Shown: in pieces, positions 17,443-25,182 of the stretch
How the letters are laid out: every line of letters begins with the position of its first letter
How positions within the stretch are numbered: the stretch's first letter is position 1
Assembly (NCBI RefSeq): GCF_003674065.1
Contig: NZ_RDBE01000007.1
Span: 108,842-172,841 of the forward strand
Direction of reading: 5' to 3'
DNA length: 64,000 nucleotides
Origin: Nocardioides mangrovicus
GTDB lineage: Bacteria; Actinomycetota; Actinomycetes; Propionibacteriales; Nocardioidaceae
Translations under genes and position numbers: made by a program
Notes under the pieces: generated by a model
Told to the model about the DNA's origin: nothing
The model's database searches: none
What the model saw: the letters and a program-made list of their open reading frames with translations, nothing else

Positions 17443-17688
17443 ATGTCGGACTACATCGACCTCGCCACGGTCGGCAAGGTGATCGGCTTCGCGATCGTCG
17501 CCGGCGCCGGGCTGCCGCTCGTCTTCGCCCTGGGCCTGCGCTCACTCTCCGTCGGCACCGCCGAAGGGGACGAGCAGAGCTTCCAGGTCACCAAGAACCC
17601 CGCGGCCCTCGTGGGTGCCGTGGTGTGCTTCCTGCTGGTGGCCGCGGCGATCGTCTACGCCGTCTACCTCATCACCCACAAGTCCTGA
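17443..17688 (+). CDS. Small two-helix membrane protein downstream of PiT
   Basis: 81 aa with two hydrophobic helices (about 10-30 and 54-77) joined by a short polar loop, function unknown. A GAGAGGGG site 6-13 nt upstream fixes the ATG. Its place between the PiT transporter and DUF3349 matches Rv0544c in M. tuberculosis, suggesting an accessory role in phosphate uptake; that role is inferred. Confidence 0.8.
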   Translation: MSDYIDLATVGKVIGFAIVAGAGLPLVFALGLRSLSVGTAEGDEQSFQVTKNPAALVGAVVCFLLVAAAIVYAVYLITHKS

Positions 17689-17702
17689 GAGGGCGTACGC
17701 CT

Positions 17703-18005
17703 GTGTCGAACCCCGTCTCCAAGGTCCTGGACTGGCTGCGCGCCGGCTACCCCGACGGCGTCCCGCCCACCGACTACTTCCCGCTCCTGGCGCTGCTGCG
17801 CAAGACCCAGCTCAGCGACGAGGAGGTGCGCGAGGTCGCCCAGCACCTGGAGCAGCGTGCCAACGGCGAGCCGATCAGCACCATCGACATCGGCGAGCTG
17901 ATCACCAAGGTCACCAACGAGCTGCCGCACCCCGACGACGTCAGCCGGGTGGGCGCGCGGCTGGTGGCCGGTGGCTGGCCGCTGGCCGACCCCCACATGG
18001 ACTGA
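17703..18005 (+). CDS. DUF3349 domain protein
   Basis: 100 aa, all-helical, with WLRAGYPDGVPPTDYFPLLALL and DIGELITKVTNELPHPDDVSRV, typical of DUF3349 (M. tuberculosis Rv0543c family). Function unknown. GTG start 14 nt after the preceding stop, in the PiT operon. Confidence 0.85.
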   Translation: MSNPVSKVLDWLRAGYPDGVPPTDYFPLLALLRKTQLSDEEVREVAQHLEQRANGEPISTIDIGELITKVTNELPHPDDVSRVGARLVAGGWPLADPHMD

Positions 18006-18030
18006 GGCGGGGTCCGTCCGCGCCCGCCCG

Positions 18031-18036
18031 TAGACT
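18031..18036 (+). promoter_or_regulatory. -10 element TAGACT for the DAHP synthase gene
   Basis: TAGACT then 6 nt to the GTG at 18043; leaderless geometry, no Shine-Dalgarno. Confidence 0.5.
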
Positions 18037-18042
18037 TCTGCG

Positions 18043-19386
18043 GTGCTCGACACCCCGGTTCCCACCCTCGCGCAGCTGAACGGCATCGGTGCCCTCCAGC
18101 AGCCGACGTACGACGACCCGCAGGCCGTCGACGACGTCGTGACGCGACTGCGCGGCCTGCCGCCGCTGGTGTTCGCCGGCGAGTGCGACGAGCTGACCGC
18201 CAAGCTCGGCGCCGTCGCCCGCGGCGAGGCGTTCCTCCTGCAGGGCGGCGACTGCGCGGAGACCTTCGCCGGCGTCACCGCCGACAACGTCCGCAACAAG
18301 CTGCGGGTGCTGCTGCAGATGGCGGTGGTGCTCACCTACGCCGCCAGCGTGCCGGTGGTGAAGCTGGGCCGGCTGGCCGGGCAGTACGCCAAGCCGCGCT
18401 CGTCGGACTCCGAGACCCGCGACGGCATCACGCTGCCGGCCTACCGCGGCGACGCGATCAACGGCTACGACTTCACCCCCGAGTCGCGGCGCCCCGACCC
18501 CGAGCGGCTGCTGGAGGTCTACCACTCCTCGGCGGCCACGCTGAACCTGGTCCGCGCCTTCGTCACCGGCGGCTACGCCGACCTGCGGCAGGTGCACACC
18601 TGGAACACCGACTTCGTCAAGGGCAGCGAGGTCGGCGGTCGCTACGAGTCGCTGGCCAAGGAGATCGACGCGGCGATGCGGTTCATGGCCGCCATCGGCG
18701 CCGACCCCGACGAGTTCCACCGGGTGGACTTCCACTCCAGCCACGAGGCGCTGCTGCTGCCCTACGAGCACGCCATGACCCGCATCGACTCGCGCACGCA
18801 GACGCCGTACAACGTCTCGGCGCACTTCGTGTGGATCGGCGAGCGCACCCGTCAGCTCGACGGCGCCCACGTCGAGTACTTCTCGCGGATCAAGAACCCG
18901 ATCGGCTGCAAGCTGGGTCCGTCGGCCAGCGCCGACGACGCGCTCGCCCTGGCCGCCAAGCTCAACCCGGAGAACGTCCCGGGACGGCTCACCTTCATCA
19001 CCCGCTTCGGGGCGGGCAAGATCCGCGACGGCCTGCCGCACCTGGTGGAGAAGGTCGCCGCGGCCGGCGTCGAGGTGGCCTGGGTGTGCGACCCGATGCA
19101 CGGCAACACCTTCGAGTCCGACAACGGCTACAAGACCCGCCGGTTCGACGACGTGCTGGAGGAGGTGCAGGGCTTCTTCGACGTGCACCGGGCGGCCGGC
19201 ACCTGGCCGGGCGGCATCCTGGTCGAGATGACCGGCGACGACGTCACCGAGTGCATCGGCGGCGGTGAGGACATCACCGCGGCCGACCTGGTGCATCGCT
19301 ACGAGTCGGTGGTCGACCCGCGGCTGAACCGGGTGCAGAGCCTCGAGCTGGCGTTCCTGGTGGCCGAGATGCTGCGGCAGGCGTGA
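18043..19386 (+). CDS. Class II 3-deoxy-7-phosphoheptulonate (DAHP) synthase
   Basis: 447 aa. First enzyme of the shikimate pathway, joining phosphoenolpyruvate and erythrose 4-phosphate. Class II hallmarks: FLLQGGDCAETF, RLAGQYAKPRSSD, GDAINGYDF, PIGCKLGPSA and WVCDPMHGNT. Compared with the about 460-aa mycobacterial AroG it has the N-terminal extension that carries regulatory sites. GTG start behind a leaderless -10. The stop overlaps the aldolase start by 4 nt. Confidence 0.95.
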   Translation: MLDTPVPTLAQLNGIGALQQPTYDDPQAVDDVVTRLRGLPPLVFAGECDELTAKLGAVARGEAFLLQGGDCAETFAGVTADNVRNKLRVLLQMAVVLTYAASVPVVKLGRLAGQYAKPRSSDSETRDGITLPAYRGDAINGYDFTPESRRPDPERLLEVYHSSAATLNLVRAFVTGGYADLRQVHTWNTDFVKGSEVGGRYESLAKEIDAAMRFMAAIGADPDEFHRVDFHSSHEALLLPYEHAMTRIDSRTQTPYNVSAHFVWIGERTRQLDGAHVEYFSRIKNPIGCKLGPSASADDALALAAKLNPENVPGRLTFITRFGAGKIRDGLPHLVEKVAAAGVEVAWVCDPMHGNTFESDNGYKTRRFDDVLEEVQGFFDVHRAAGTWPGGILVEMTGDDVTECIGGGEDITAADLVHRYESVVDPRLNRVQSLELAFLVAEMLRQA

Positions 19387-20384
19387 CCTTGATCGATCTG
19401 CGCTCCGACACGCTCACCCGGCCGACGGCGTCGATGCGCCGTGCGATGGCCGAGGCTGAGGTGGGCGACGACGTCTACGACGAGGATCCGACCGCCCACG
19501 CGCTGCAGGAGCGGGTGGCCGAGCTCTTCGGCAAGCAGGCGGCGCTGTTCGCCCCCACCGGGTCGATGGCCAACCTGCTCGCGGTCGCCTCGCTGGTGGG
19601 GCCGGGGCAGGAGGTGCTGTGCGAGTCGCGCGCGCACATCCTGCGCGCCGAGCTGGGTGCCCACGGGGCGCTCATGGGCATCACCAGCCGCACCTGGTCG
19701 CACCCGCGCGGACAGCTCGACCTCGCCGCCGTCAAGGAGCTGTACGCCCCCGACATGGGTCCGTTCTTCGTCCGCACTACGGCGATCTCGGTGGAGAACA
19801 CCCACAACTTCGCCGGGGGGTCGGTGCTCCCGCTGGCCGACCTGCAGGCGCTGCGGGCCTGGGCGACGTCGGTGGGTGTAGGCGTCCACATGGACGGCGC
19901 CCGGATCTGGAACGCTCACGTGGCCACGGGCACGCCGCTGGTGGAGTACGGCGCGGTCACCGACGCGCTGGCCGTCTGCCTGTCGAAGGGTCTCGGGGCG
20001 CCGGTGGGCTCCCTGTTCGTCGGCACGCACGAGCAGATCGAGGCGGCGCGGGTGCTGCGCAAGCGGATGGGCGGCGGCATGCGGCAGGTCGGCGTGCTCG
20101 CCGCGGCCGGGTTGCACGCTCTCGATCACCACGTCGAGCGGCTGGCCGAGGACCACGAGCACGCGGCGCTGATCGCCGAGCGGGTCGGCGTCGACCCGGC
20201 GACCGTGGAGACCAACATCGTCGTCATCGACGTCCCCGACGCGGCCGCCGTCGTCGCCCGCGCCGCGGAGGAGGGTGTCCGAGTCGGTGCCGTTGGTCCG
20301 CAGCGGGTGCGGCTGCTGACCCACCTCGACGTCACGCGCGCGGACGCCGAGCAGGCGGCGAAGGTGCTAGCCGGCCTGGTCTGA
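19383..20384 (+). CDS. Low-specificity L-threonine aldolase family enzyme
   Basis: 333 aa fold-type I PLP enzyme: IDLRSDTLTRPTASMRRAMA, GDDVYDEDPT, ALFAPTGSMANLLA, and the PLP lysine in CLSKGLGAPVGS. It cleaves beta-hydroxy amino acids such as threonine to glycine and an aldehyde. GTG overlaps the DAHP synthase stop (GTGA), so it is translationally coupled to aromatic biosynthesis, though no shared pathway is obvious. Its 3' end overlaps soxR by 18 nt. Confidence 0.9.
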   Translation: MTLIDLRSDTLTRPTASMRRAMAEAEVGDDVYDEDPTAHALQERVAELFGKQAALFAPTGSMANLLAVASLVGPGQEVLCESRAHILRAELGAHGALMGITSRTWSHPRGQLDLAAVKELYAPDMGPFFVRTTAISVENTHNFAGGSVLPLADLQALRAWATSVGVGVHMDGARIWNAHVATGTPLVEYGAVTDALAVCLSKGLGAPVGSLFVGTHEQIEAARVLRKRMGGGMRQVGVLAAAGLHALDHHVERLAEDHEHAALIAERVGVDPATVETNIVVIDVPDAAAVVARAAEEGVRVGAVGPQRVRLLTHLDVTRADAEQAAKVLAGLV

Positions 20385-20840
20385 GGCCCGGCGCAGCGCC
20401 GCCGGGAGGAACCCGGCGCCGACACGACCCCGACGTCCCTCCGCGTCACCGGGGTTGGAGATCCCGCACCGCTGCAGCGACAGGCAGCCACAGCCGATGC
20501 AGGAGTCCAGACCATCGCGCAGCCGTTCCAGGGCGGCGATCTGCTCGTCGAGGCGGCCGCGCCAGTGGCGGGTGATGCGCTGCCAGTCGGCGCGCGTGGG
20601 GGTGCGGCCCGCCGGGAGCCGGGCGAGCTCGTCGCGGATCTCCTCCAGCGTGAGGCCGACGTTGCCGGCCGCGCGGATGAAGGCGAGCCGGCGCAGCACC
20701 CCGCGCTCGTAGCGACGCTGGTTGCCCGGGCTGCGGGAGGCCACGATGAGCCCCTGGCTCTCGTAGTAGCGCAGCGCCGAGGCGGCGAACCCGCTACGGC
20801 GGGCGACCTCGCTGACCGACAGGACGTCGTGGGAATCCAT
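20367..20840 (-). CDS. soxR: Redox-sensitive MerR-family regulator SoxR
   Basis: 157 aa. N-terminal MerR winged helix (LSVSEVARRSGFAASALRYY), dimerisation helix, and the SoxR [2Fe-2S] site C114-x2-C117-x-C119-x5-C125 in CIGCGCLSLQRC, identical in spacing to E. coli SoxR. Oxidation by redox-cycling compounds converts it to an activator; in actinobacteria it responds to such compounds and endogenous antibiotics. ATG at 20840 is the first codon of the MerR domain. Divergent from the SDR gene, its probable target. Confidence 0.93.
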   Translation of the reverse strand: MDSHDVLSVSEVARRSGFAASALRYYESQGLIVASRSPGNQRRYERGVLRRLAFIRAAGNVGLTLEEIRDELARLPAGRTPTRADWQRITRHWRGRLDEQIAALERLRDGLDSCIGCGCLSLQRCGISNPGDAEGRRGRVGAGFLPAALRRASDQAG

Positions 20841-20842
20841 GC

Positions 20843-20873
20843 TTGACCTCAACCTCGCTTTAACTTGAACACT
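20843..20873 (+). promoter_or_regulatory. Probable SoxR operator and promoter for the SDR-QueA operon
   Basis: TTGACC (20843-20848) and AACACT (20868-20873) are 19 nt apart, the long spacing typical of MerR-type activated promoters. Inside the spacer are CTCAA (20848-20852) and TTGAA (20865-20869), an imperfect inverted pair reminiscent of SoxR boxes. Divergent from soxR. Confidence 0.45.
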
Positions 20874-20907
20874 GACAGACATCAACCCACCGATCAAGGA
20901 GAAGGCG

Positions 20908-21609
20908 ATGTCTGTCGCACTCATCACCGGAGGCTCCGCGGGGCTGGGGCGCGAGCTGGTGCTCGCCCTGGCCGAGGGGGGCTGGACGGTCATCACCGAC
21001 GCGCGAGATGCGCCGCGGCTCGAGAGCGTGTGGCGGGAGGGAGTGGTCGTCGTGCCCGGCGACATCACCGACGCCGACCACCGCGCCGAGCTGAGGGAGG
21101 AGGTCGAGCGCCTGGGCGGGCTCGACCTGCTGGTGCACAACGCGAGCACGCTGGGCCCGATGCGGCGCCTGGATGAGGTCTCGATCCCCGAGCTGTCGCA
21201 GGTCTGGCGGACCAACGTCGGTGGTCCGCTGGTGCTGACCGGCGAGCTGCTGGATTGGCTGACCGCCTCGCGAGGAGTGCTGGTGGGCATCAGCTCCGAC
21301 GCCGGTGTCGAGTACTACCCGACGTGGGGGCTCTACGGAGCCTCCAAGGCCGCGCTCGACCACGTCGTGCTCACGTTCGCCGCCGAGAACCCCGAGATCA
21401 CGGCCTACGCCGTCGACCCCGGCGACATGCGTACCCAGATGCACCAGGACGCCTTCCCCGGCGAGGACATCTCCGACCGACCGCTCCCGGCCACCGTGGT
21501 GCCGCACCTGCTGGCGCTGCTCGAGCAGCGTCCGGAGTCGGGGCGCTACCAGGCAGCCGACATCGTGAAGGACACCGTGACGGACACCGCGGTGGAGGTG
21601 CTGGTCTGA
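20908..21609 (+). CDS. Short-chain dehydrogenase/reductase
   Basis: 233 aa classical SDR: cofactor loop ITGGSAGLGRE at 6-16, NAS in place of NNAG (LLVHNAS), active-site Ser in VGISSDAG and YGASK. NAD(P)-dependent oxidoreduction, substrate unknown. AAGGAGAAGG about 8 nt before the ATG. The SoxR-type promoter suggests use in detoxifying quinones or carbonyls under redox stress. Its stop overlaps the queA-like ATG by one base. Confidence 0.9.
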   Translation: MSVALITGGSAGLGRELVLALAEGGWTVITDARDAPRLESVWREGVVVVPGDITDADHRAELREEVERLGGLDLLVHNASTLGPMRRLDEVSIPELSQVWRTNVGGPLVLTGELLDWLTASRGVLVGISSDAGVEYYPTWGLYGASKAALDHVVLTFAAENPEITAYAVDPGDMRTQMHQDAFPGEDISDRPLPATVVPHLLALLEQRPESGRYQAADIVKDTVTDTAVEVLV

Positions 21610-22646
21610 TGCGCACGCTCGAGACCCCGACCACGCGTTTCGCGGCAGCCAGCTTCGCGCCGTCGCCGCCGGCACGCCGCGACGACGTGCGCCTGCTGGT
21701 GGCGCGGCCCTCCGGCGTCGCGCACGCACGGTTCGCCGATCTGCCGGATCAGCTGCGGGCCGGAGACGTCGTCGTGGTCAACGACTCGGCCACGGTCAAC
21801 GGCGAGATCGACGCCCGCTCTGCCCGCCACGGTCCGGTGGTCCTGCACGCGGCCACCCCGCTCGACGACGAGACCTGGGTGGTGGAGGTCCGCACCGCGC
21901 CGCACGCCGCGCGCGCCGTGCTCGACGCCGTACCGGGGGAGCGGTTCACGATAGGCCCGCACACCGTCGTGCTGCAGGCGCCCTACCCGGAGGAGGGCTC
22001 CTCGCCGACCGGGCAGGGCGACCGGCTGTGGCGGGCGTCCGTGAACGGCGACCTCGCGGCGTACCTGGCCGCGCACGGTCGCCCGATCGCCTACGGCTAC
22101 CTCGACCGGCGCTATCCGCTGTCGGCCTACCAGACCGTCTTCGGGATCCGGGCGGGCAGCGCGGAGATGCCCTCGGCGGGGCGACCCTTCACGACCGCGT
22201 TGGTCACCTCGCTGGTCGCGCGAGGAGTCGCGGTCGCGCCGATCACGCTGCACACGGGCGTCTCCTCCCAGGAGGTGGGTGAGGGCCCGCAGCCCGAGCG
22301 GTTCTCGGTGCCGGACGCCACGGCTCGGCTGGTCAACGCGGTCCGCGCCGGCGGCGGCCGCGTCGTCGCGGTCGGCACCACGGTCACGCGGGCGCTGGAG
22401 TCGGCGGTGGCCGCCGACGGGCGGCTGGTCGCGGCGTCGGGCTGGACGACGCGCGTGGTGACGCCGGCCGAGCCGCCCCGGGTCGTCACCGGCCTGGTGA
22501 CGGGATGGCACGACCCGCAGGCCTCGCACCTGCTGCTGGTCGAAGCCGTGGCCGGTGCCGAGCTGAGCCAGCTGGCCTACGACGCGGCAGTCTCGCAGCG
22601 GTACGCCTGGCACGAGTTCGGGGACAGCTGCCTGATGCTGCCGTAA
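21609..22646 (+). CDS. QueA-like S-adenosylmethionine:tRNA ribosyltransferase-isomerase
   Basis: 345 aa, close to the usual QueA length: LPDQLRAGDVVVVNDSATV, the insert domain, GRPIAYGYLDRRYPLSAYQTVFG, GVAVAPITLHTGVSS and HEFGDSCLMLP at the C-terminus. Canonical QueA forms epoxyqueuosine in tRNA from 7-aminomethyl-7-deazaguanine. No other queuosine gene is in the window, and the gene sits behind a SoxR-type promoter with an SDR, so its role may differ from classic queuosine synthesis. Starts at TGATG overlap. Confidence 0.85.
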   Translation: MRTLETPTTRFAAASFAPSPPARRDDVRLLVARPSGVAHARFADLPDQLRAGDVVVVNDSATVNGEIDARSARHGPVVLHAATPLDDETWVVEVRTAPHAARAVLDAVPGERFTIGPHTVVLQAPYPEEGSSPTGQGDRLWRASVNGDLAAYLAAHGRPIAYGYLDRRYPLSAYQTVFGIRAGSAEMPSAGRPFTTALVTSLVARGVAVAPITLHTGVSSQEVGEGPQPERFSVPDATARLVNAVRAGGGRVVAVGTTVTRALESAVAADGRLVAASGWTTRVVTPAEPPRVVTGLVTGWHDPQASHLLLVEAVAGAELSQLAYDAAVSQRYAWHEFGDSCLMLP

Positions 22647-22654
22647 GGGGTCCC

Positions 22655-22792
22655 TCAGGCTCCGATGCTCGCCGTCGGTGCCGGGTCGCTGCTGCGACCG
22701 CGGCGCCGGCGGGGGTGCCAGTCGCTGTGGCGGCACCAGGACTCCGTGAGGGTCAGGCCGTGGAGGTGTGGGTCACGTCGTGATGATGGCAT
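22655..22792 (-). other. Orphan 45-codon open frame, possible gene remnant
   Basis: A short frame starting at ATG 22792 with strongly G/C-ending codons, rich in Arg and His (contains TESWCRHSDWHPRRRR). No ribosome binding site, no family recognised. It occupies the 207-nt gap between the queA-like and HNH genes. Could be the tail of a decayed gene or chance. Confidence 0.25.
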
Positions 22793-22853
22793 CGGTGGCG
22801 GGCGAGCGGGAGTGGTGGACGGAACTGTCGGTGGGTGGTGCTGAGGTGGAGGC

Positions 22854-24137
22854 ATGAGCACGACGAACGCCGACGACGTCCGCAGCTGGCTGCGCGCGCT
22901 GCCGTCCCTCGACGTCGCGGGTCTCAGTGATGCGGAGCGGGTGGACCTGCTCACGGCGTTGGAATCTTTGAAGGGCGGCGCGGCCGCTGCGCAGGCGCGG
23001 GTGATCGCGGAGCTGGACGCCTCTCAGCGCGCGAGCGCATCGACGCGTGAGGAGCACGCAGCGGTCTCTCGGTCGGTGGCGGCGATGGTCGGCCTGGCGC
23101 GGCACGAATCGCCGCACGCGGGCCGGAAGTACCTGGGACTGGCCACGGCGCTGGTGCACGAGATGCCGTGCACGATGGCCGCATTGAGTGCCGGTGAGAT
23201 CAGTGAGTTCAAGGCCATCGTGATGGTCAAGGAGACCGCGGTGCTGACCCTCGAGCACCGCGCCGAGGTCGACCGCCGGCTGGCCGACAAGCTCGCCGTC
23301 TTCGGGGTCGGTCGGCTGGGCAAGGCAGCGCGGCTCGTCGGCTACGAGGTCGACCGCGAGTCGCCGCTGAAGCGGGTCCGCGGAGCGGAGTCCGACCGGC
23401 GCGTCACGATCCGCCCGGCGCCGGACACGATGACCTGGGTCGGCGCCTTCCTGCCGGTGGCGCAGGGCGTGGGCGTGTACGCGGCGTTGAAGGCCGCAGC
23501 CGCCTCCGCCCGGGCGGTGGGCGACCCGCGCAGCGAGGGCCAGGTCATGGCCGACACGCTGTTCGCCAGGGTCACCGGGCTCGACTCGGCCGCCGACATC
23601 GGTGTCGAGGTGAACGTGGTGATGGGCCAGGCCGCGCTGTTCGAGGGCAGCGATGAGCCGGCGTGGGTGGCCGGCTACGGCCCGGTGCCGGCGGTGTTGG
23701 CCCGGCGGCTCGTCCGCGAGGCGGACCGCGCCTGGGCCCGCCGGCTCTACGCGCATCCGGCCTCCGGTGAGCTGGTCACGATGGATGCGCGACGCCGCTC
23801 GTTCAGTGCCGGCGTCCGCAAGCTGGGCGTCCTGCGTGATGACATCTGTGCGACGCCGTGGTGCGACGCCCCGGCCAAGCACGCCGACCACATCACGGCC
23901 GCCGCCGACGGCGGACCCTCGACCAGCAGCAACGAGCAAGGACTGTGCGAGGCCTGCAACTACCGCAAGGAGCTCCCCGGCTGGAGCACCACCGGCAGTG
24001 CGAGCCGGGTCACCACGACCACCCCGACCGGACACGCCTACGAGTCACGACCACCGCCCTTGCCGGGAACCCAGCAGGTCAAGGTCATCCACATCGTCGG
24101 CCCGGCGCTCGAGGTGGACTGGGCGCCGACGGGCTAG
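22854..24137 (+). CDS. DUF222-HNH endonuclease domain protein
   Basis: 427 aa. N-terminal DUF222 helical region (about 1-300) and a C-terminal HNH fold (about 340-390) with CATPWCDAPAKHADHITA (Cys pair and His-Asp-His) and LCEACNYRKELPGW (Cys pair). This is the 13E12-type family, present in many copies in Nocardioides and mycobacteria; its biological role is unclear, though an HNH nuclease activity is expected. The stop TAG shares the palindrome CTAG with the convergent TNT-domain gene stop. Confidence 0.88.
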   Translation: MSTTNADDVRSWLRALPSLDVAGLSDAERVDLLTALESLKGGAAAAQARVIAELDASQRASASTREEHAAVSRSVAAMVGLARHESPHAGRKYLGLATALVHEMPCTMAALSAGEISEFKAIVMVKETAVLTLEHRAEVDRRLADKLAVFGVGRLGKAARLVGYEVDRESPLKRVRGAESDRRVTIRPAPDTMTWVGAFLPVAQGVGVYAALKAAAASARAVGDPRSEGQVMADTLFARVTGLDSAADIGVEVNVVMGQAALFEGSDEPAWVAGYGPVPAVLARRLVREADRAWARRLYAHPASGELVTMDARRRSFSAGVRKLGVLRDDICATPWCDAPAKHADHITAAADGGPSTSSNEQGLCEACNYRKELPGWSTTGSASRVTTTTPTGHAYESRPPPLPGTQQVKVIHIVGPALEVDWAPTG

Positions 24138-24793
24138 CTCCGCACCAGCTCGGTGAGGAAACCCTGATCCACGTACCAGCGGATCGGACGGTCGAGCACG
24201 ACCTGACCGCCACCGCCCGGCTGCCCGAACGACGGCGCGACCGTGCTCTCGCTCGGGCCTCGGGAATCGGAATGGGCGTCGGCGAACGGCCGGCGCACCT
24301 CGTAGACGCGGTGAGGCACGGCGGACCAGGTGTCCGGCAGCGAACGCTGACCGAACGGAGTGGCGGCGGGGTAGAGGTGGTGGGCCGTCTCGGGCTCGAG
24401 ACTGTCCAGCAGGTCGCCCACCTCCAGCTCCGACGGGGCGGTGGCATTGCTGCGAGCCTCTGCCCGCCTCCGGATCGCTGCTGCTGTGACCTGTCCTCGG
24501 CGCTCGTAGTCGGGCGGGTCGTAGCGCAGCGGCTCGACCGAAGCGGGATGGCGGACCAGGTTGACCGCCAGCCGTGCGGCCGCCTCGACGCTGTCGACCA
24601 CGGCGTAGGGGCGGAACACCCGTCGTGCCGAGGCGCCGACCGCGATGCCGACGTCGACCACGTCGGTGAGCACCCAAGGCCCGTCCATCGGGGGCGGCGC
24701 TCCCTCGACGGCGACACCGGTCCACAGCACCGCGTGTGCGGGCAGCTTCGCCTTGCGCAGCGCCTTCAGCAGCACCCGCGCCGGGTCGCTCAC
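24134..24793 (-). CDS. TNT-domain protein (NAD+ glycohydrolase toxin-like)
   Basis: 219 aa. The C-terminal half fits the tuberculosis necrotizing toxin (TNT) domain: YPAATPFGQRSLPD at 141-154, H161-RVYEV, APSFGQPGGGGQ at 186-197, WYVDQGFLTELV at 206-217. TNT enzymes hydrolyse NAD+ and kill host or rival cells. The N-terminal about 115 residues are not recognised, and there is no signal peptide, WXG or LXG domain. The GTG start overlaps the upstream acidic gene by 4 nt, making it the third gene of a coupled operon. No separate immunity gene follows; the next gene is convergent. Domain call is by motif inspection only. Confidence 0.75.
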   Translation of the reverse strand: MSDPARVLLKALRKAKLPAHAVLWTGVAVEGAPPPMDGPWVLTDVVDVGIAVGASARRVFRPYAVVDSVEAAARLAVNLVRHPASVEPLRYDPPDYERRGQVTAAAIRRRAEARSNATAPSELEVGDLLDSLEPETAHHLYPAATPFGQRSLPDTWSAVPHRVYEVRRPFADAHSDSRGPSESTVAPSFGQPGGGGQVVLDRPIRWYVDQGFLTELVRS

Positions 24794-25182
24794 AGCAGGA
24801 TCCGGTCGGGGTCGATCCGGGCGGCGTCCCACAGGACGTCGTTGCCGTCGATGACCCAGATCGTCTCGCCGAGGAGCTCTGCCAGCTGTCGAGTGAGGTT
24901 CGCGAAGAGGTCCTCCCAGCGGCATTCGACCGCGAGATGGTCGACGGCGCGCAGGTCGGGGATGCGCACCTGCTCGTCAGCGGTGACGAGGATTCCGTCG
25001 TCCTGCGGGTCCCATGGATCGAAGTACCCGACTCGAAAAACCGTGTACATACGGTTCTGGTCGTCGAAGTAGTTCACTGCCGATTCGGACGCGCGTGTCT
25101 CGTCGTCCCCGAGCTCGATCAGTGCCGTTCGCATTCGCGAGAACAGGTTGTCTCCTTCGATCATCACTTCTGCGCTCTTCAC
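24790..25182 (-). CDS. Acidic hypothetical protein, probable immunity protein
   Basis: 130 aa, strongly acidic (about 28 Asp/Glu against about 13 Lys/Arg), no signal or membrane helix, no family recognised. It starts with a GTG that overlaps the stop of the preceding toxin-like gene (GTGA) and ends overlapping the TNT gene start. Small acidic proteins directly downstream of a toxin are typically cognate immunity proteins; that function is inferred from position and charge. Which of the two neighbours it would neutralise is open. Confidence 0.65.
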   Translation of the reverse strand: MKSAEVMIEGDNLFSRMRTALIELGDDETRASESAVNYFDDQNRMYTVFRVGYFDPWDPQDDGILVTADEQVRIPDLRAVDHLAVECRWEDLFANLTRQLAELLGETIWVIDGNDVLWDAARIDPDRILL

